Source: Lysobacterales bacterium (GTDB taxonomy: Bacteria > Pseudomonadota > Gammaproteobacteria > Xanthomonadales > Marinicellaceae). Taken from it: a DNA stretch of 5,311 nucleotides. A model generated the notes under the pieces. The model was not told the origin of the DNA. It made no database searches and saw only the letters and a program-made list of their open reading frames with translations. The DNA is taken from the NCBI GenBank assembly GCA_015494035.1, contig WGBZ01000293.1, positions 1-5,311 of the forward strand. The letters run 5' to 3'. Shown here piece after piece: positions 1 to 5,311 of this stretch; position 1 is the stretch's first letter; each line of letters begins with the position of its first letter. The position numbers and the translations under genes are program-made.

Positions 1-227
1 AAGGTGGAGAGTTCCAGAAACGGACTGCCGGGATCCAGCAACTGGCGGATGCGGTCACGCACCAGCATTTTGCCCCGTTGCACGTGTTTGCTGCGGGCCT
101 TCTCGGAGCCGCCATGCCGGGTGGTTTCAACCACCTGCCGGAGTTCGTCCACCAGTGCTTGCATGTGCGCCTGGTTTTCCAGGAAATCCGGGGCTTCCGG
201 GTTGATCTGACTGCGTATGCGCGGCAT
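1..227 (-). CDS. liuB: Methylcrotonyl-CoA carboxylase beta (carboxyltransferase) subunit, N-terminal part
   Basis: Only the first 75 codons are in the window; the gene runs off the left edge, and the family is usually around 535 residues. The product should be the carboxyltransferase subunit of the biotin-dependent cytosolic enzyme that turns 3-methylcrotonyl-CoA into 3-methylglutaconyl-CoA in leucine breakdown. The visible part opens [10 protein letters not shown] and holds a helical stretch (about residues 13-40). It then shows the conserved entry of acyl-CoA carboxyltransferase beta subunits, with [20 protein letters not shown] at residues 41-60 and [12 protein letters not shown] at 63-74. 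The ATG at 227 is preceded by AGGA at 234-237 with a 6-nt spacer, which supports this start. It lies 20 bp after the thiolase stop, so it is very likely co-transcribed with it. A propionyl-CoA carboxylase beta chain is the main alternative. The residue pattern and the adjacent IVD gene favour methylcrotonyl-CoA. The catalytic crotonase-fold domains lie outside the window. Confidence 0.88.
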   Translation of the reverse strand, partial: MPRIRSQINPEAPDFLENQAHMQALVDELRQVVETTRHGGSEKARSKHVQRGKMLVRDRIRQLLDPGSPFLELST

Positions 228-247
228 AAGTTTTCCTGTGCCTGAGA

Positions 248-1429
248 TTAAACCAGCTCGATGGCCACGGCCGTGGCTTCTCCGCCACCGATGCACAAAC
301 TGGCAATGCCGCGTTTCAGCCCTTTCTGCTTCAAGGCATACAGCAGCGTCACCAGAATGCGGTTGCCCGAGGCGCCAATGGGATGGCCCAGGGCCGTGGC
401 GCCACCGCGCACATTCACCTTGGCGTGATCGATGCCCAGTTCTTTCATGGCCGCCATGGTGACCACGGCGAAGGCCTCATTGATTTCAAACAGGTCAACA
501 TCATCCACGCTCCAGCCCAGTTGATCCATGAGTTTCTGCATGGCAGTCACCGGCGCGGTGGTGAACCAGGCCGGCTCTTGCGCGTGCTGGGTATAGCCGC
601 AGATTTTTGCCAGCGGTTGCAGGCCGTTTTTTTCCACGTATTCAGCTGAAGCCAGCACCGTGACCGATGCGCCATCGGAAATCTTGGAGGCATTGGCCGC
701 CGTCACCGTGCCGCCGTCCCGCTTGAAGGCCGGGCGCAGATTGGGAATTTTGTCTATCACGCACCGGCCGGGTTCTTCGTCCATATCGACCACGGTCTCC
801 TGACGACGCACAGTGACCGGTACCGGGACAATTTCTTCTTCAAACTCACCCGAAGCAATGGCCTGCTGGGCACGCTTGACGCTTACGGCGGCAAAGGCGT
901 CCTGTTGCTCGCGACTGAAGTCGTATTTTTCCACGCAGGATTCGGCAAACACGCCCATTAACTTGTCGTCATACGGGTTGGTCAGGCCATCGTAAAACAT
1001 GTGATCCACCACGGTATTATCGCCCAGGCGGTAGCCGGAACGGGCGCCAGGCAGCAGGTAAGGCGCCAGGCTCATGTTCTCCATGCCACCGGCCACGGCC
1101 AGTTGGGCTGAACCCGCACCAATGGCATCAGCGGCCAGCATGACGGTTTTCATGCCCGAGCCACACACCTTGTTGACCGTGCTGCACGGTGCCGAAAGCG
1201 GCAAACCCGCTCCCAGGGCGGCCTGACGTGCCGGTGCCTGCCCCACGCCGGCTGGCAACACACAGCCCATGAGCACTTCATCAATGTCAGTGGTTTTAAT
1301 GCCGGCTTGTGCCACGGCCGCGGCGATGGCTGCAGCCCCCAGCTTCGGTGCCGGAGTCTTGGCAAACTGGCCCTGGAACGATCCGATAGGAGTTCTTTTT
1401 GCACCAATGATATACACAGGTTTCTTCAT
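248..1429 (-). CDS. Acetyl-CoA C-acetyltransferase (thiolase, thiolase II type)
   Basis: A 393-residue thiolase, the normal length for bacterial biosynthetic-type enzymes. It condenses or cleaves acetoacetyl-CoA and two acetyl-CoA in the cytosol. The nucleophilic cysteine is Cys89 in [15 protein letters not shown] begins at Asn317. The catalytic histidine is His349 in [14 protein letters not shown], and the second catalytic cysteine is Cys379 in CIGGGEATA. These positions agree within one residue with the classic Zoogloea enzyme (Cys89, His348, Cys378). The reading frame is open to 1486, but the ATG at 1429 begins the family-typical [14 protein letters not shown] and has a weak GAG at 1437-1439 with a 7-nt spacer. 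It follows IVD by 19 bp and precedes liuB by 20 bp, so it is probably the second gene of the operon. I infer that it disposes of acetoacetyl-CoA formed from leucine-derived acetoacetate. A role on 2-methylacetoacetyl-CoA (isoleucine) or in short-chain beta-oxidation is possible. Confidence 0.93.
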   Translation of the reverse strand: MKKPVYIIGAKRTPIGSFQGQFAKTPAPKLGAAAIAAAVAQAGIKTTDIDEVLMGCVLPAGVGQAPARQAALGAGLPLSAPCSTVNKVCGSGMKTVMLAADAIGAGSAQLAVAGGMENMSLAPYLLPGARSGYRLGDNTVVDHMFYDGLTNPYDDKLMGVFAESCVEKYDFSREQQDAFAAVSVKRAQQAIASGEFEEEIVPVPVTVRRQETVVDMDEEPGRCVIDKIPNLRPAFKRDGGTVTAANASKISDGASVTVLASAEYVEKNGLQPLAKICGYTQHAQEPAWFTTAPVTAMQKLMDQLGWSVDDVDLFEINEAFAVVTMAAMKELGIDHAKVNVRGGATALGHPIGASGNRILVTLLYALKQKGLKRGIASLCIGGGEATAVAIELV

Positions 1430-1448
1430 GTTGTTTCTCACTTTGTTT

Positions 1449-2615
1449 TCAGTGTGTTTTTGCGTTGCGGTAAAGCTCTCGACCAATCAGCATCAAGCGG
1501 ATTTCGTTGGTGCCGGCACCGATGTCGTAAAGTTTGGCATCACGCAGCAAACGGCCCGTGGGATACTCATTGATGTATCCATTGCCACCGAGCACCTGTA
1601 TCGCTTCCAGGGCCACCCTGACCGCATTGACCGAGGCGTTATACAGACACGCGGCCGGATCCAGGCGCGATTCTATGCCTGCATCATAATCTTTTGCCAC
1701 GCCATAGGCAAAGTAGCGGGCCGACTGCAAATCATTGTACATCTGCCCCAGTTTGGCCTGCATGAGGCCGAACTCGCCTATGGGCTTGCCAAACTGTTGC
1801 CGTTGCGCCGTGTAGGGCACAGCGATGTCCATGGCCGCCTGCATGATGCCCAGCGGGCCACCAGACAAAACCAGCCGCTCGGTGTTCAGCCCGGCCATGA
1901 GGATACGCACGCCCTCGTTGACCTCACCCAGTACGTTTTCCTCGGGGATTTCGCAGTCTTCAAACACCAGTTCGCAGGTGTTGGAACCGCGCATTCCCAG
2001 TTTGTCCAGCTTTTGCGCGGTGGAAAAGCCTTTCATGCCCTTTTCCACAATAAAAGCGGTGATGGTGTGAGCGCCCTGCTCTTTGGGCGCGGTGCGCATG
2101 TACACAATCAGCACATCGGCATCGGGGCCGTTGGTAATCCACATCTTGTTGCCGTTGGCGATCCAGCGATCCCCTTTCCTGACGGCCGTGCAACGCATGG
2201 AGCCCACCACATCGGAACCGGCTCCGGGTTCACTCATGGCCAGTGCGCCCACTTTCTTGCCTGCGCACAAGTCCGGCACATAGCGTCGGCGCTGGGCTTC
2301 TGTCGCGTGTTTGTAGAGGTTGTTGAGGCACAGGTTGGAATGGGCGCCGTAGGACAAACCCACCGAAGCCGAAGCCCGGGAGATTTCTTCCATGGCCAGC
2401 ACGTGCGCCAGGTAACCCATGTCCGTGCCGCCATATTCGGCCGGAATGGTCATGCCGTGCAAACCGAGTTCGCCCATCTTTTCCCACAAGTCAGCGGGAA
2501 ATTCATTCTCCCGATCGATGGCATCGGCACGCGGCGCGATTTCCTTGTCGGCAAAGTCCCGCACCGTGTCCCGCAGCAGGTCCAGCTCTTCACCCAGCCT
2601 CATTTCCCCAATCAT
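1449..2615 (-). CDS. liuA: Isovaleryl-CoA dehydrogenase
   Basis: A 388-residue FAD-dependent acyl-CoA dehydrogenase that oxidises isovaleryl-CoA to 3-methylcrotonyl-CoA and passes electrons to electron-transfer flavoprotein. The order is typical: an N-terminal helical domain, the FAD-contacting ALAMSEPGAGSD (residues 124-135), a middle beta domain with WITNG (159-163), and a C-terminal helical domain with QVLGGNGYINEYPTGRLLRD (340-359). Two features point to isovaleryl-CoA rather than a straight-chain substrate. The catalytic glutamate sits at Glu246 in GLNTERLVLSGGPLG, the IVD-type location. The position that carries the catalytic glutamate in medium-chain enzymes is alanine (Ala367 in YDIGAGTNEIR). 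GLSYGAHSNLC (86-96) also matches IVDs. The ATG at 2615 has AGGA at 2623-2626 with a 7-nt spacer. The ATG at 2603 would start four codons later with no well-spaced site. It is the first gene of the liuA-thiolase-liuB unit, and no liuR-type regulator gene adjoins it in the window. Confidence 0.95.
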   Translation of the reverse strand: MIGEMRLGEELDLLRDTVRDFADKEIAPRADAIDRENEFPADLWEKMGELGLHGMTIPAEYGGTDMGYLAHVLAMEEISRASASVGLSYGAHSNLCLNNLYKHATEAQRRRYVPDLCAGKKVGALAMSEPGAGSDVVGSMRCTAVRKGDRWIANGNKMWITNGPDADVLIVYMRTAPKEQGAHTITAFIVEKGMKGFSTAQKLDKLGMRGSNTCELVFEDCEIPEENVLGEVNEGVRILMAGLNTERLVLSGGPLGIMQAAMDIAVPYTAQRQQFGKPIGEFGLMQAKLGQMYNDLQSARYFAYGVAKDYDAGIESRLDPAACLYNASVNAVRVALEAIQVLGGNGYINEYPTGRLLRDAKLYDIGAGTNEIRLMLIGRELYRNAKTH

Positions 2616-2622
2616 GGCACTG

Positions 2623-2626
2623 TCCT
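2623..2626 (-). promoter_or_regulatory. Ribosome binding site of isovaleryl-CoA dehydrogenase
   Basis: AGGA on the minus strand, 7 nt before the ATG at 2615. It decides the start, because the frame stays open upstream to 2699 and so across the terminator-like hairpin. Codons upstream of 2615 do not resemble the family. Confidence 0.7.
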
Positions 2627-2632
2627 GTTGGC

Positions 2633-2673
2633 AGAGCCGCCCACGGCTGCCGTGGCATTCCTGAGGCGGCGCT
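2633..2673 (-). repeat. GC-rich nested inverted repeat in the leader of isovaleryl-CoA dehydrogenase
   Basis: On the minus strand GCCGCC (2670-2665) pairs with GGCGGC (2641-2636). Between them sits a 15-bp odd palindrome, CCACGGCAGCCGTGG (2655-2641), which has 7-bp arms around one base. The last base of its right arm competes with the outer stem. As RNA this would be a compact hairpin ending about 6 nt before the AGGA site. As DNA the 15-bp palindrome could be an operator. No T-tract follows, so it is not a terminator in this direction. Its function is unknown. Confidence 0.45.
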
Positions 2674-2679
2674 GTCGTG

Positions 2680-2709
2680 AAACAAAAATGCCACCGCAAG
2701 GGGTGGCAT
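2680..2709 (-). terminator. Intrinsic terminator-like hairpin after leucine dehydrogenase
   Basis: A perfect 8-bp stem, ATGCCACC (2709-2702) with GGTGGCAT (2695-2688), and a 6-nt loop. On the minus strand it is followed at once by TTTTTGTTT. It starts 13 bp after the leucine dehydrogenase stop codon, a normal place for Rho-independent termination. It separates that transcript from the liuA operon, although readthrough is possible because I see no clear promoter in the roughly 70 bp that remain before liuA. Confidence 0.75.
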
Positions 2710-2722
2710 CTGTGATCCGGAA

Positions 2723-3859
2723 TTAAACGATCTTGTTTTCGATGGCGTGACCATGGCCATTCTTGACCCGGCCTGAAAACAGGTTTTTGCGCTGCGCCAT
2801 GTAAGGCATTTTGATCTTGCCAATTTTGGCGATGCGCTCTTCTGCCATGCGGTCTGCCGCCTGCCAGGTGGGAATGTTGTCCCGCTCGGCAATATCAAAA
2901 ATTTTCTTGATGCCGTAATAGATATTGCGGGTCATGCGCATGGCGCGTTCGCGATTATACCCTTCCAGCTCGATGGACACGTTCATGAGTCCACCGGCAT
3001 TAACGGCATAATCCGGGGCGTAGAGGATACCGCGACGTTCCAGTTCGTTGCCGTCTTCCGGCGTGGCCAATTGGTTGTTGGCACTGCCACAAACAATATC
3101 AAAGTGAAAACGTGGAATGGTGTCGGCATTGACCGTACCGCCCAGTGCACAGGGCGAATAGACATTGGCTTCCACGTCGTAGATATCGTCCAGGCTCACG
3201 GCTTCGCAACCCAGCTCGTCCACGGCCTTCTGAACCGATTCCTCATTGATATCGGTGACAAACACCTTGGCGCCCTCGCCACGCAACAGTTTAATCAGCT
3301 CCATGCCCACGTGACCGGCGCCCTGCACCGCATAGGCGTATTTGCCCACGTCCTGATTGCCGTATTTTTTCTCAAGAGAGGCCTTGATGCCCTGCAGGGT
3401 TCCCAAAGCGGTGAAAGGCGACGGGTCACCACTGCCGCCGTGCACCTGGTGCACGCCCACCACGTTTTCGGTTTCCTGGAAAACGTATTCCATGTCATTG
3501 ACGTCAATGCCCACGTCTTCGGCGGTGATATAACGGCCACCCAGGGAGTCAATAAAACGGCCAAAGGCACGGAACAGTTCCTCGGACTTGTCTTTTTTCG
3601 GGTCGCCGATGATGATGGACTTGCCACCGCCCAGATTCAGCCCTGAAACCGCTGCCTTGTAGGTCATGCCGCGCGACAGGCGCAACACGTCGTCCAGCGC
3701 CTCCTGCTCGGTGGCATAGGGCCACATGCGCAAGCCGCCCAGGGCCGGGCCCAAAACGGTGTTGTGAATGGCGATAATGGCTTTAAGACCGGCTTCCTTG
3801 TTGTGGCAGAAAACCACTTCTTCGTGCTCGGTCTGGTGCAGGGTTTCAAAAAGATTCAT
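2723..3859 (-). CDS. ldh: Leucine dehydrogenase (Leu/Phe/Val dehydrogenase family)
   Basis: A 378-residue NAD-dependent amino-acid dehydrogenase that deaminates leucine, and usually valine and isoleucine, to the 2-keto acid plus ammonia in the cytosol. Residue numbering matches the Bacillus enzymes closely: glycine-rich GPALGGLRMWP (37-47), Lys68 in GMTYKAA, catalytic Lys80 in LNLGGGK, and Asp115 in TAEDVGID. The Rossmann motif is QGAGHVG (179-185), with Asp203 in VTDIN at the end of the second strand, as expected for NAD. Asn261-Asn262 and MNVSIELEG (292-300) belong to the nucleotide and substrate pockets. Bacillus enzymes have about 364 residues; here a tail of about 14 residues rich in Gly, His and Asn follows the usual end. 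The ATG at 3859 is chosen over the upstream in-frame ATG at 3895 because GGAG lies 9 nt before it and the family begins at about this residue. Phenylalanine or valine dehydrogenase is a less likely reading given the IVD neighbour. It is probably transcribed alone or with the permease. Confidence 0.93.
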   Translation of the reverse strand: MNLFETLHQTEHEEVVFCHNKEAGLKAIIAIHNTVLGPALGGLRMWPYATEQEALDDVLRLSRGMTYKAAVSGLNLGGGKSIIIGDPKKDKSEELFRAFGRFIDSLGGRYITAEDVGIDVNDMEYVFQETENVVGVHQVHGGSGDPSPFTALGTLQGIKASLEKKYGNQDVGKYAYAVQGAGHVGMELIKLLRGEGAKVFVTDINEESVQKAVDELGCEAVSLDDIYDVEANVYSPCALGGTVNADTIPRFHFDIVCGSANNQLATPEDGNELERRGILYAPDYAVNAGGLMNVSIELEGYNRERAMRMTRNIYYGIKKIFDIAERDNIPTWQAADRMAEERIAKIGKIKMPYMAQRKNLFSGRVKNGHGHAIENKIV

Positions 3860-3868
3860 GGTATGACT

Positions 3869-3872
3869 CTCC
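3869..3872 (-). promoter_or_regulatory. Ribosome binding site of leucine dehydrogenase
   Basis: GGAG on the minus strand (the core of GGAGAG), 9 nt before the ATG at 3859. It supports that start over the ATG at 3895, which lies upstream of this site. Confidence 0.75.
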
Positions 3873-3887
3873 AAAGTAATGCGTAAA

Positions 3888-3950
3888 TCAGCCACAGCCG
3901 GCAGGCCATTGGCTGGATTTCAGGCAGTCGCGCAGGCGCAACCTGAACAT
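3888..3950 (-). CDS. Possible 20-codon leader peptide upstream of leucine dehydrogenase
   Basis: An ATG at 3950 opens 20 codons starting MFRLRLRDCLKSS and stopping with TGA at 3890-3888, 28 nt before the leucine dehydrogenase ATG. A purine tract, GAGAGAG (about 3964-3958), sits 7 nt upstream and could serve as a Shine-Dalgarno site. Leucine codons are at positions 4, 6 and 10 (TTG, CTG, CTG). This is an enrichment but not a run like those in classical biosynthetic attenuators. It overlaps a stem-loop. It may be a real upstream ORF or chance, as an ORF this short carries little statistical weight. Confidence 0.22.
   Translation of the reverse strand: MFRLRLRDCLKSSQWPAGCG
3919..3947 (-). repeat. 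Stem-loop in the leucine dehydrogenase leader
   Basis: In the minus-strand transcript UUCAGG (3947-3942) pairs perfectly with CCUGAA (3924-3919). Inside, UUGCG pairs with CGCGA around a CCUG tetraloop, with a 3-nt bulge (CUG) on the 3' side. One inner pair is G-U in this strand but would be C-A in the opposite transcript, which favours the minus strand. It begins right after the ATG of the possible leader ORF. No U-tract follows, so it is not a terminator by itself. Confidence 0.45.
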
Positions 3951-4155
3951 GCCCGGGCTCTCTCTTTTTGGATTATTGGGTGATCCGCGCTCGCGCCTTG
4001 CGGTGACTGGCTCTCTGGCCGGTTTTATTGCGAGCCGGGTCCAGGCGATTTCTTGTGACCGCCTACCGAACCTGAATTAACTGACTGTGCCAGTGGCTGG
4101 TGTTCCGGTTACTGATTCCGGCATTGTGTTTTGTGAAGGCCACTGACGCGCGCGT

Positions 4156-4161
4156 ATTCTA
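4156..4161 (-). promoter_or_regulatory. Possible -10 box (TAGAAT) upstream of leucine dehydrogenase
   Basis: TAGAAT on the minus strand matches the sigma-70 -10 consensus at five of six bases and sits after TTTTTGCGG. No good -35 hexamer lies 16-18 bp upstream, so the call rests on one box. Initiation here would give a leader of about 290 nt before leucine dehydrogenase. Confidence 0.22.
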
Positions 4162-4229
4162 CCGCAAAAAGGCGCGCATTTCTGCTTCGTATTCACCCAC
4201 TGGCTTGCCGGGCTTGGCGGCACTGAAAA

Positions 4230-5311
4230 TCAGAACTGTAAACTCAGTACAAACGCCACCAACAACGTCACGACCACGGGTATCAGCAGGGAAACAACGG
4301 CAATGTCCTTGTAGGACTGCCGGTGCGTCAGGCCACAGATGGTCAGCAAGGTGATCACCGCGCCATTGTGCGGCAGGGTATCAAAGCCGCCGGAAGCCAT
4401 TGAGGCCAAACGATGCATCCACTCCAGTGGAATATGGTATTGCTGAGCCAGTTGCAAGTAGGTGTCGCCCAGGGCTTCCAGGGCAATGCTCAGTCCACCG
4501 GAGGCCGAGCCGGTAATGCCGGCCAACACATTCACCGCCACCACTTCCGACAACAGGGGGTTGCCGGGCGCCACATTGAGCACAGCCTCCTTAACGATAG
4601 CAAAAGCCGCCAGCGAGGCAATGGTGACGCCATAACCGACTTCTGAGCCGGTATTGAAGGTCGGCAGCATGGAACCCAGCGCACCGGCGGTCACGGAACG
4701 GTTGAGGCTTTTGAAACGCCGGAAATTCAATACCGCCACCACAATATTGGCCGCAAACAGGGACACGATCATGGACCAGATCCCCTGCACTTTTCTGACC
4801 GGTATGGGGCCGAATTTCGGATCAGAAAGGTACGCTGTGTCCATCTGCGGCAACCAGTATTTGGTAAACACAAAACTCACCACCATCACCGTCACAATGG
4901 GCAAAATGGCCACCCAGAAACCCGGCAGGGATTCTCCGGGTATGTGTTCCGGCTCCTGACTGTGGCCACTGCCGTAACCTTCCCCGGCATTGGCGCGAAT
5001 GCTGCGGTTTATCCATGCCAGGCCCAACAACATAATAACCAGTCCGGACACCAGCCCCACCACCGGCGCGGCATAAATGGTGGTGCCAAAATAACTGGTG
5101 GGAATGATATTGTGAATCTGTGCGGTGCCCGGCAGACAGGTCATGGTAAAGGTAAAGGCCCCCAGGGCGATGGCCGCGGGCACAAAGCGCTTGGGCATGT
5201 CTGCCTCTCGAAACATGGCCGCTGCCAATGGATACACGGCAAAAGCCACCACAAAAGCCGACACGCCGCCGTAAGTCAAAATGGCGCAGGCCAGCACAAT
5301 CGACAAAGCCG
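4230..5311 (-). CDS. GntP-family permease (gluconate/hydroxybutyrate-type symporter), N-terminus missing
   Basis: The frame is open to the right edge, so the start lies outside the window. About 359 residues are visible of a family that usually has about 450-470. It is an inner-membrane carrier of the gluconate:H+ symporter (GntP) family. Counting from the TTG codon at 5306, hydrophobic segments lie near residues 2-31, 42-58, 79-99, 129-148, 176-194, 226-243, 253-279 and 334-356. A hydrophilic loop rich in Gly, Glu and His (104-128) divides the protein. Conserved-looking patches are PGTAQIHNIIPT (59-70), LPTFNTGSEVGYG (214-226), ITGSASGGLSIAL (264-276) and GGFDTLPHNGAVITL (306-320), the last resembling permeases often annotated as D-beta-hydroxybutyrate permease. 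Substrate is inferred only: a C4 hydroxyacid would fit beside a pathway that yields acetoacetate, but gluconate, glycerate or another organic acid is possible. The stop is TGA at 4232-4230, after an ordinary hydrophobic C-terminus. It lies 370 bp before leucine dehydrogenase, so co-transcription is uncertain. Confidence 0.8.
   Translation of the reverse strand, partial: ALSIVLACAILTYGGVSAFVVAFAVYPLAAAMFREADMPKRFVPAAIALGAFTFTMTCLPGTAQIHNIIPTSYFGTTIYAAPVVGLVSGLVIMLLGLAWINRSIRANAGEGYGSGHSQEPEHIPGESLPGFWVAILPIVTVMVVSFVFTKYWLPQMDTAYLSDPKFGPIPVRKVQGIWSMIVSLFAANIVVAVLNFRRFKSLNRSVTAGALGSMLPTFNTGSEVGYGVTIASLAAFAIVKEAVLNVAPGNPLLSEVVAVNVLAGITGSASGGLSIALEALGDTYLQLAQQYHIPLEWMHRLASMASGGFDTLPHNGAVITLLTICGLTHRQSYKDIAVVSLLIPVVVTLLVAFVLSLQF

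Larger units (their letters stand above)
3860..4229. other. 370-bp intergenic region between permease and leucine dehydrogenase
   Basis: I see no convincing full gene on either strand. On the minus strand it contains, in order: an out-of-frame, protein-like stretch right after the permease stop, ending in TAG at 4161-4159; a -10-like TAGAAT overlapping that TAG; a 15-codon ATG frame at about 4118 without a ribosome site; the leader-type ORF at 3950-3888 with its stem-loop; and the GGAG site of leucine dehydrogenase. I found no clear terminator for the permease. Confidence 0.6.

Noticed and set aside
1430..1486. Longer thiolase reading frame starting at 1486
   Set aside because: The extra 19 residues overlap the end of isovaleryl-CoA dehydrogenase and do not look like a thiolase N-terminus; the ATG at 1429 gives the standard start and length.
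2616..2699. Longer isovaleryl-CoA dehydrogenase frame starting at 2699
   Set aside because: It would begin inside the terminator-like hairpin and adds 28 residues unlike the family; the ATG at 2615 has a well-spaced AGGA.
1269..2726. A 485-codon open frame on the plus strand across the thiolase start and the whole isovaleryl-CoA dehydrogenase gene
   Set aside because: It is antisense to a gene with every family motif in place. Its translation is rich in His, Gly and Gln without recognisable domains, which is typical of an antisense shadow in GC-rich DNA.
3860..3895. In-frame upstream start of leucine dehydrogenase at 3895
   Set aside because: GGAG at 3869-3872 lies between the two ATGs and serves the one at 3859; known family members start at about that residue.
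4006..4029. Plus-strand hairpin (arms 4006-4011 and 4018-4023) followed by TTTATT, resembling a terminator
   Set aside because: The stem is short with one G-U pair, the T-tract is weak, and no plus-strand gene lies upstream for it to terminate.
4100..4354. 84-codon plus-strand frame beginning with GTG at 4100
   Set aside because: It runs antisense into the permease end, has no clear ribosome site and resembles no known protein.
4304..5306. TTG at 5306 as the true permease start
   Set aside because: The frame continues to the window edge and the family needs roughly 90-110 more N-terminal residues, so the gene is treated as truncated by the window rather than starting here.

Overview
The window carries part of a leucine-degradation locus. 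All five recognisable genes lie on the minus strand, so transcription runs from high to low coordinates. Base composition is moderately GC-rich (estimated by eye at mid to upper 50s percent). Together with the gene set and the Shine-Dalgarno sites, this fits a proteobacterium, most likely a gammaproteobacterium with aerobic amino-acid and fatty-acid catabolism. The genus cannot be named from sequence alone.

Layout in the direction of transcription. (1) 5311-4230: a GntP-family permease, cut by the window edge at its N-terminus. (2) 4229-3860: a 370-bp gap with no convincing gene. It holds a -10-like box, a 20-codon leader-type ORF with its own Shine-Dalgarno-like tract, and a strong stem-loop inside that ORF. 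(3) 3859-2723: leucine dehydrogenase. (4) 2722-2616: a 107-bp gap with an intrinsic-terminator-like hairpin plus T-tract, then a GC-rich nested inverted repeat just before the next ribosome binding site. (5) 2615-1449: isovaleryl-CoA dehydrogenase (LiuA/IVD). (6) 1429-248: acetyl-CoA acetyltransferase (thiolase). (7) 227-1: the first 75 codons of the methylcrotonyl-CoA carboxylase beta subunit (LiuB/MccB), which runs off the left edge.

How the genes fit together. Leucine dehydrogenase deaminates leucine to 2-ketoisocaproate. A branched-chain ketoacid dehydrogenase, not seen here, gives isovaleryl-CoA. IVD oxidises that to 3-methylcrotonyl-CoA, and the carboxylase carries it towards HMG-CoA, whose cleavage gives acetoacetate and acetyl-CoA. 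The thiolase can split acetoacetyl-CoA into two acetyl-CoA, closing the route. Gaps of 19 and 20 bp indicate that IVD, thiolase and the carboxylase beta gene form one operon. Leucine dehydrogenase is separated from them by the terminator-like hairpin. The permease may move a related C4 hydroxy- or ketoacid, but its substrate is not readable from sequence.

No mobile element, CRISPR, tRNA or rRNA was seen. The coding content is ordinary and I found no new system in it. The points worth a second look are the two structured non-coding gaps and the placement of the thiolase inside a liu-type operon.
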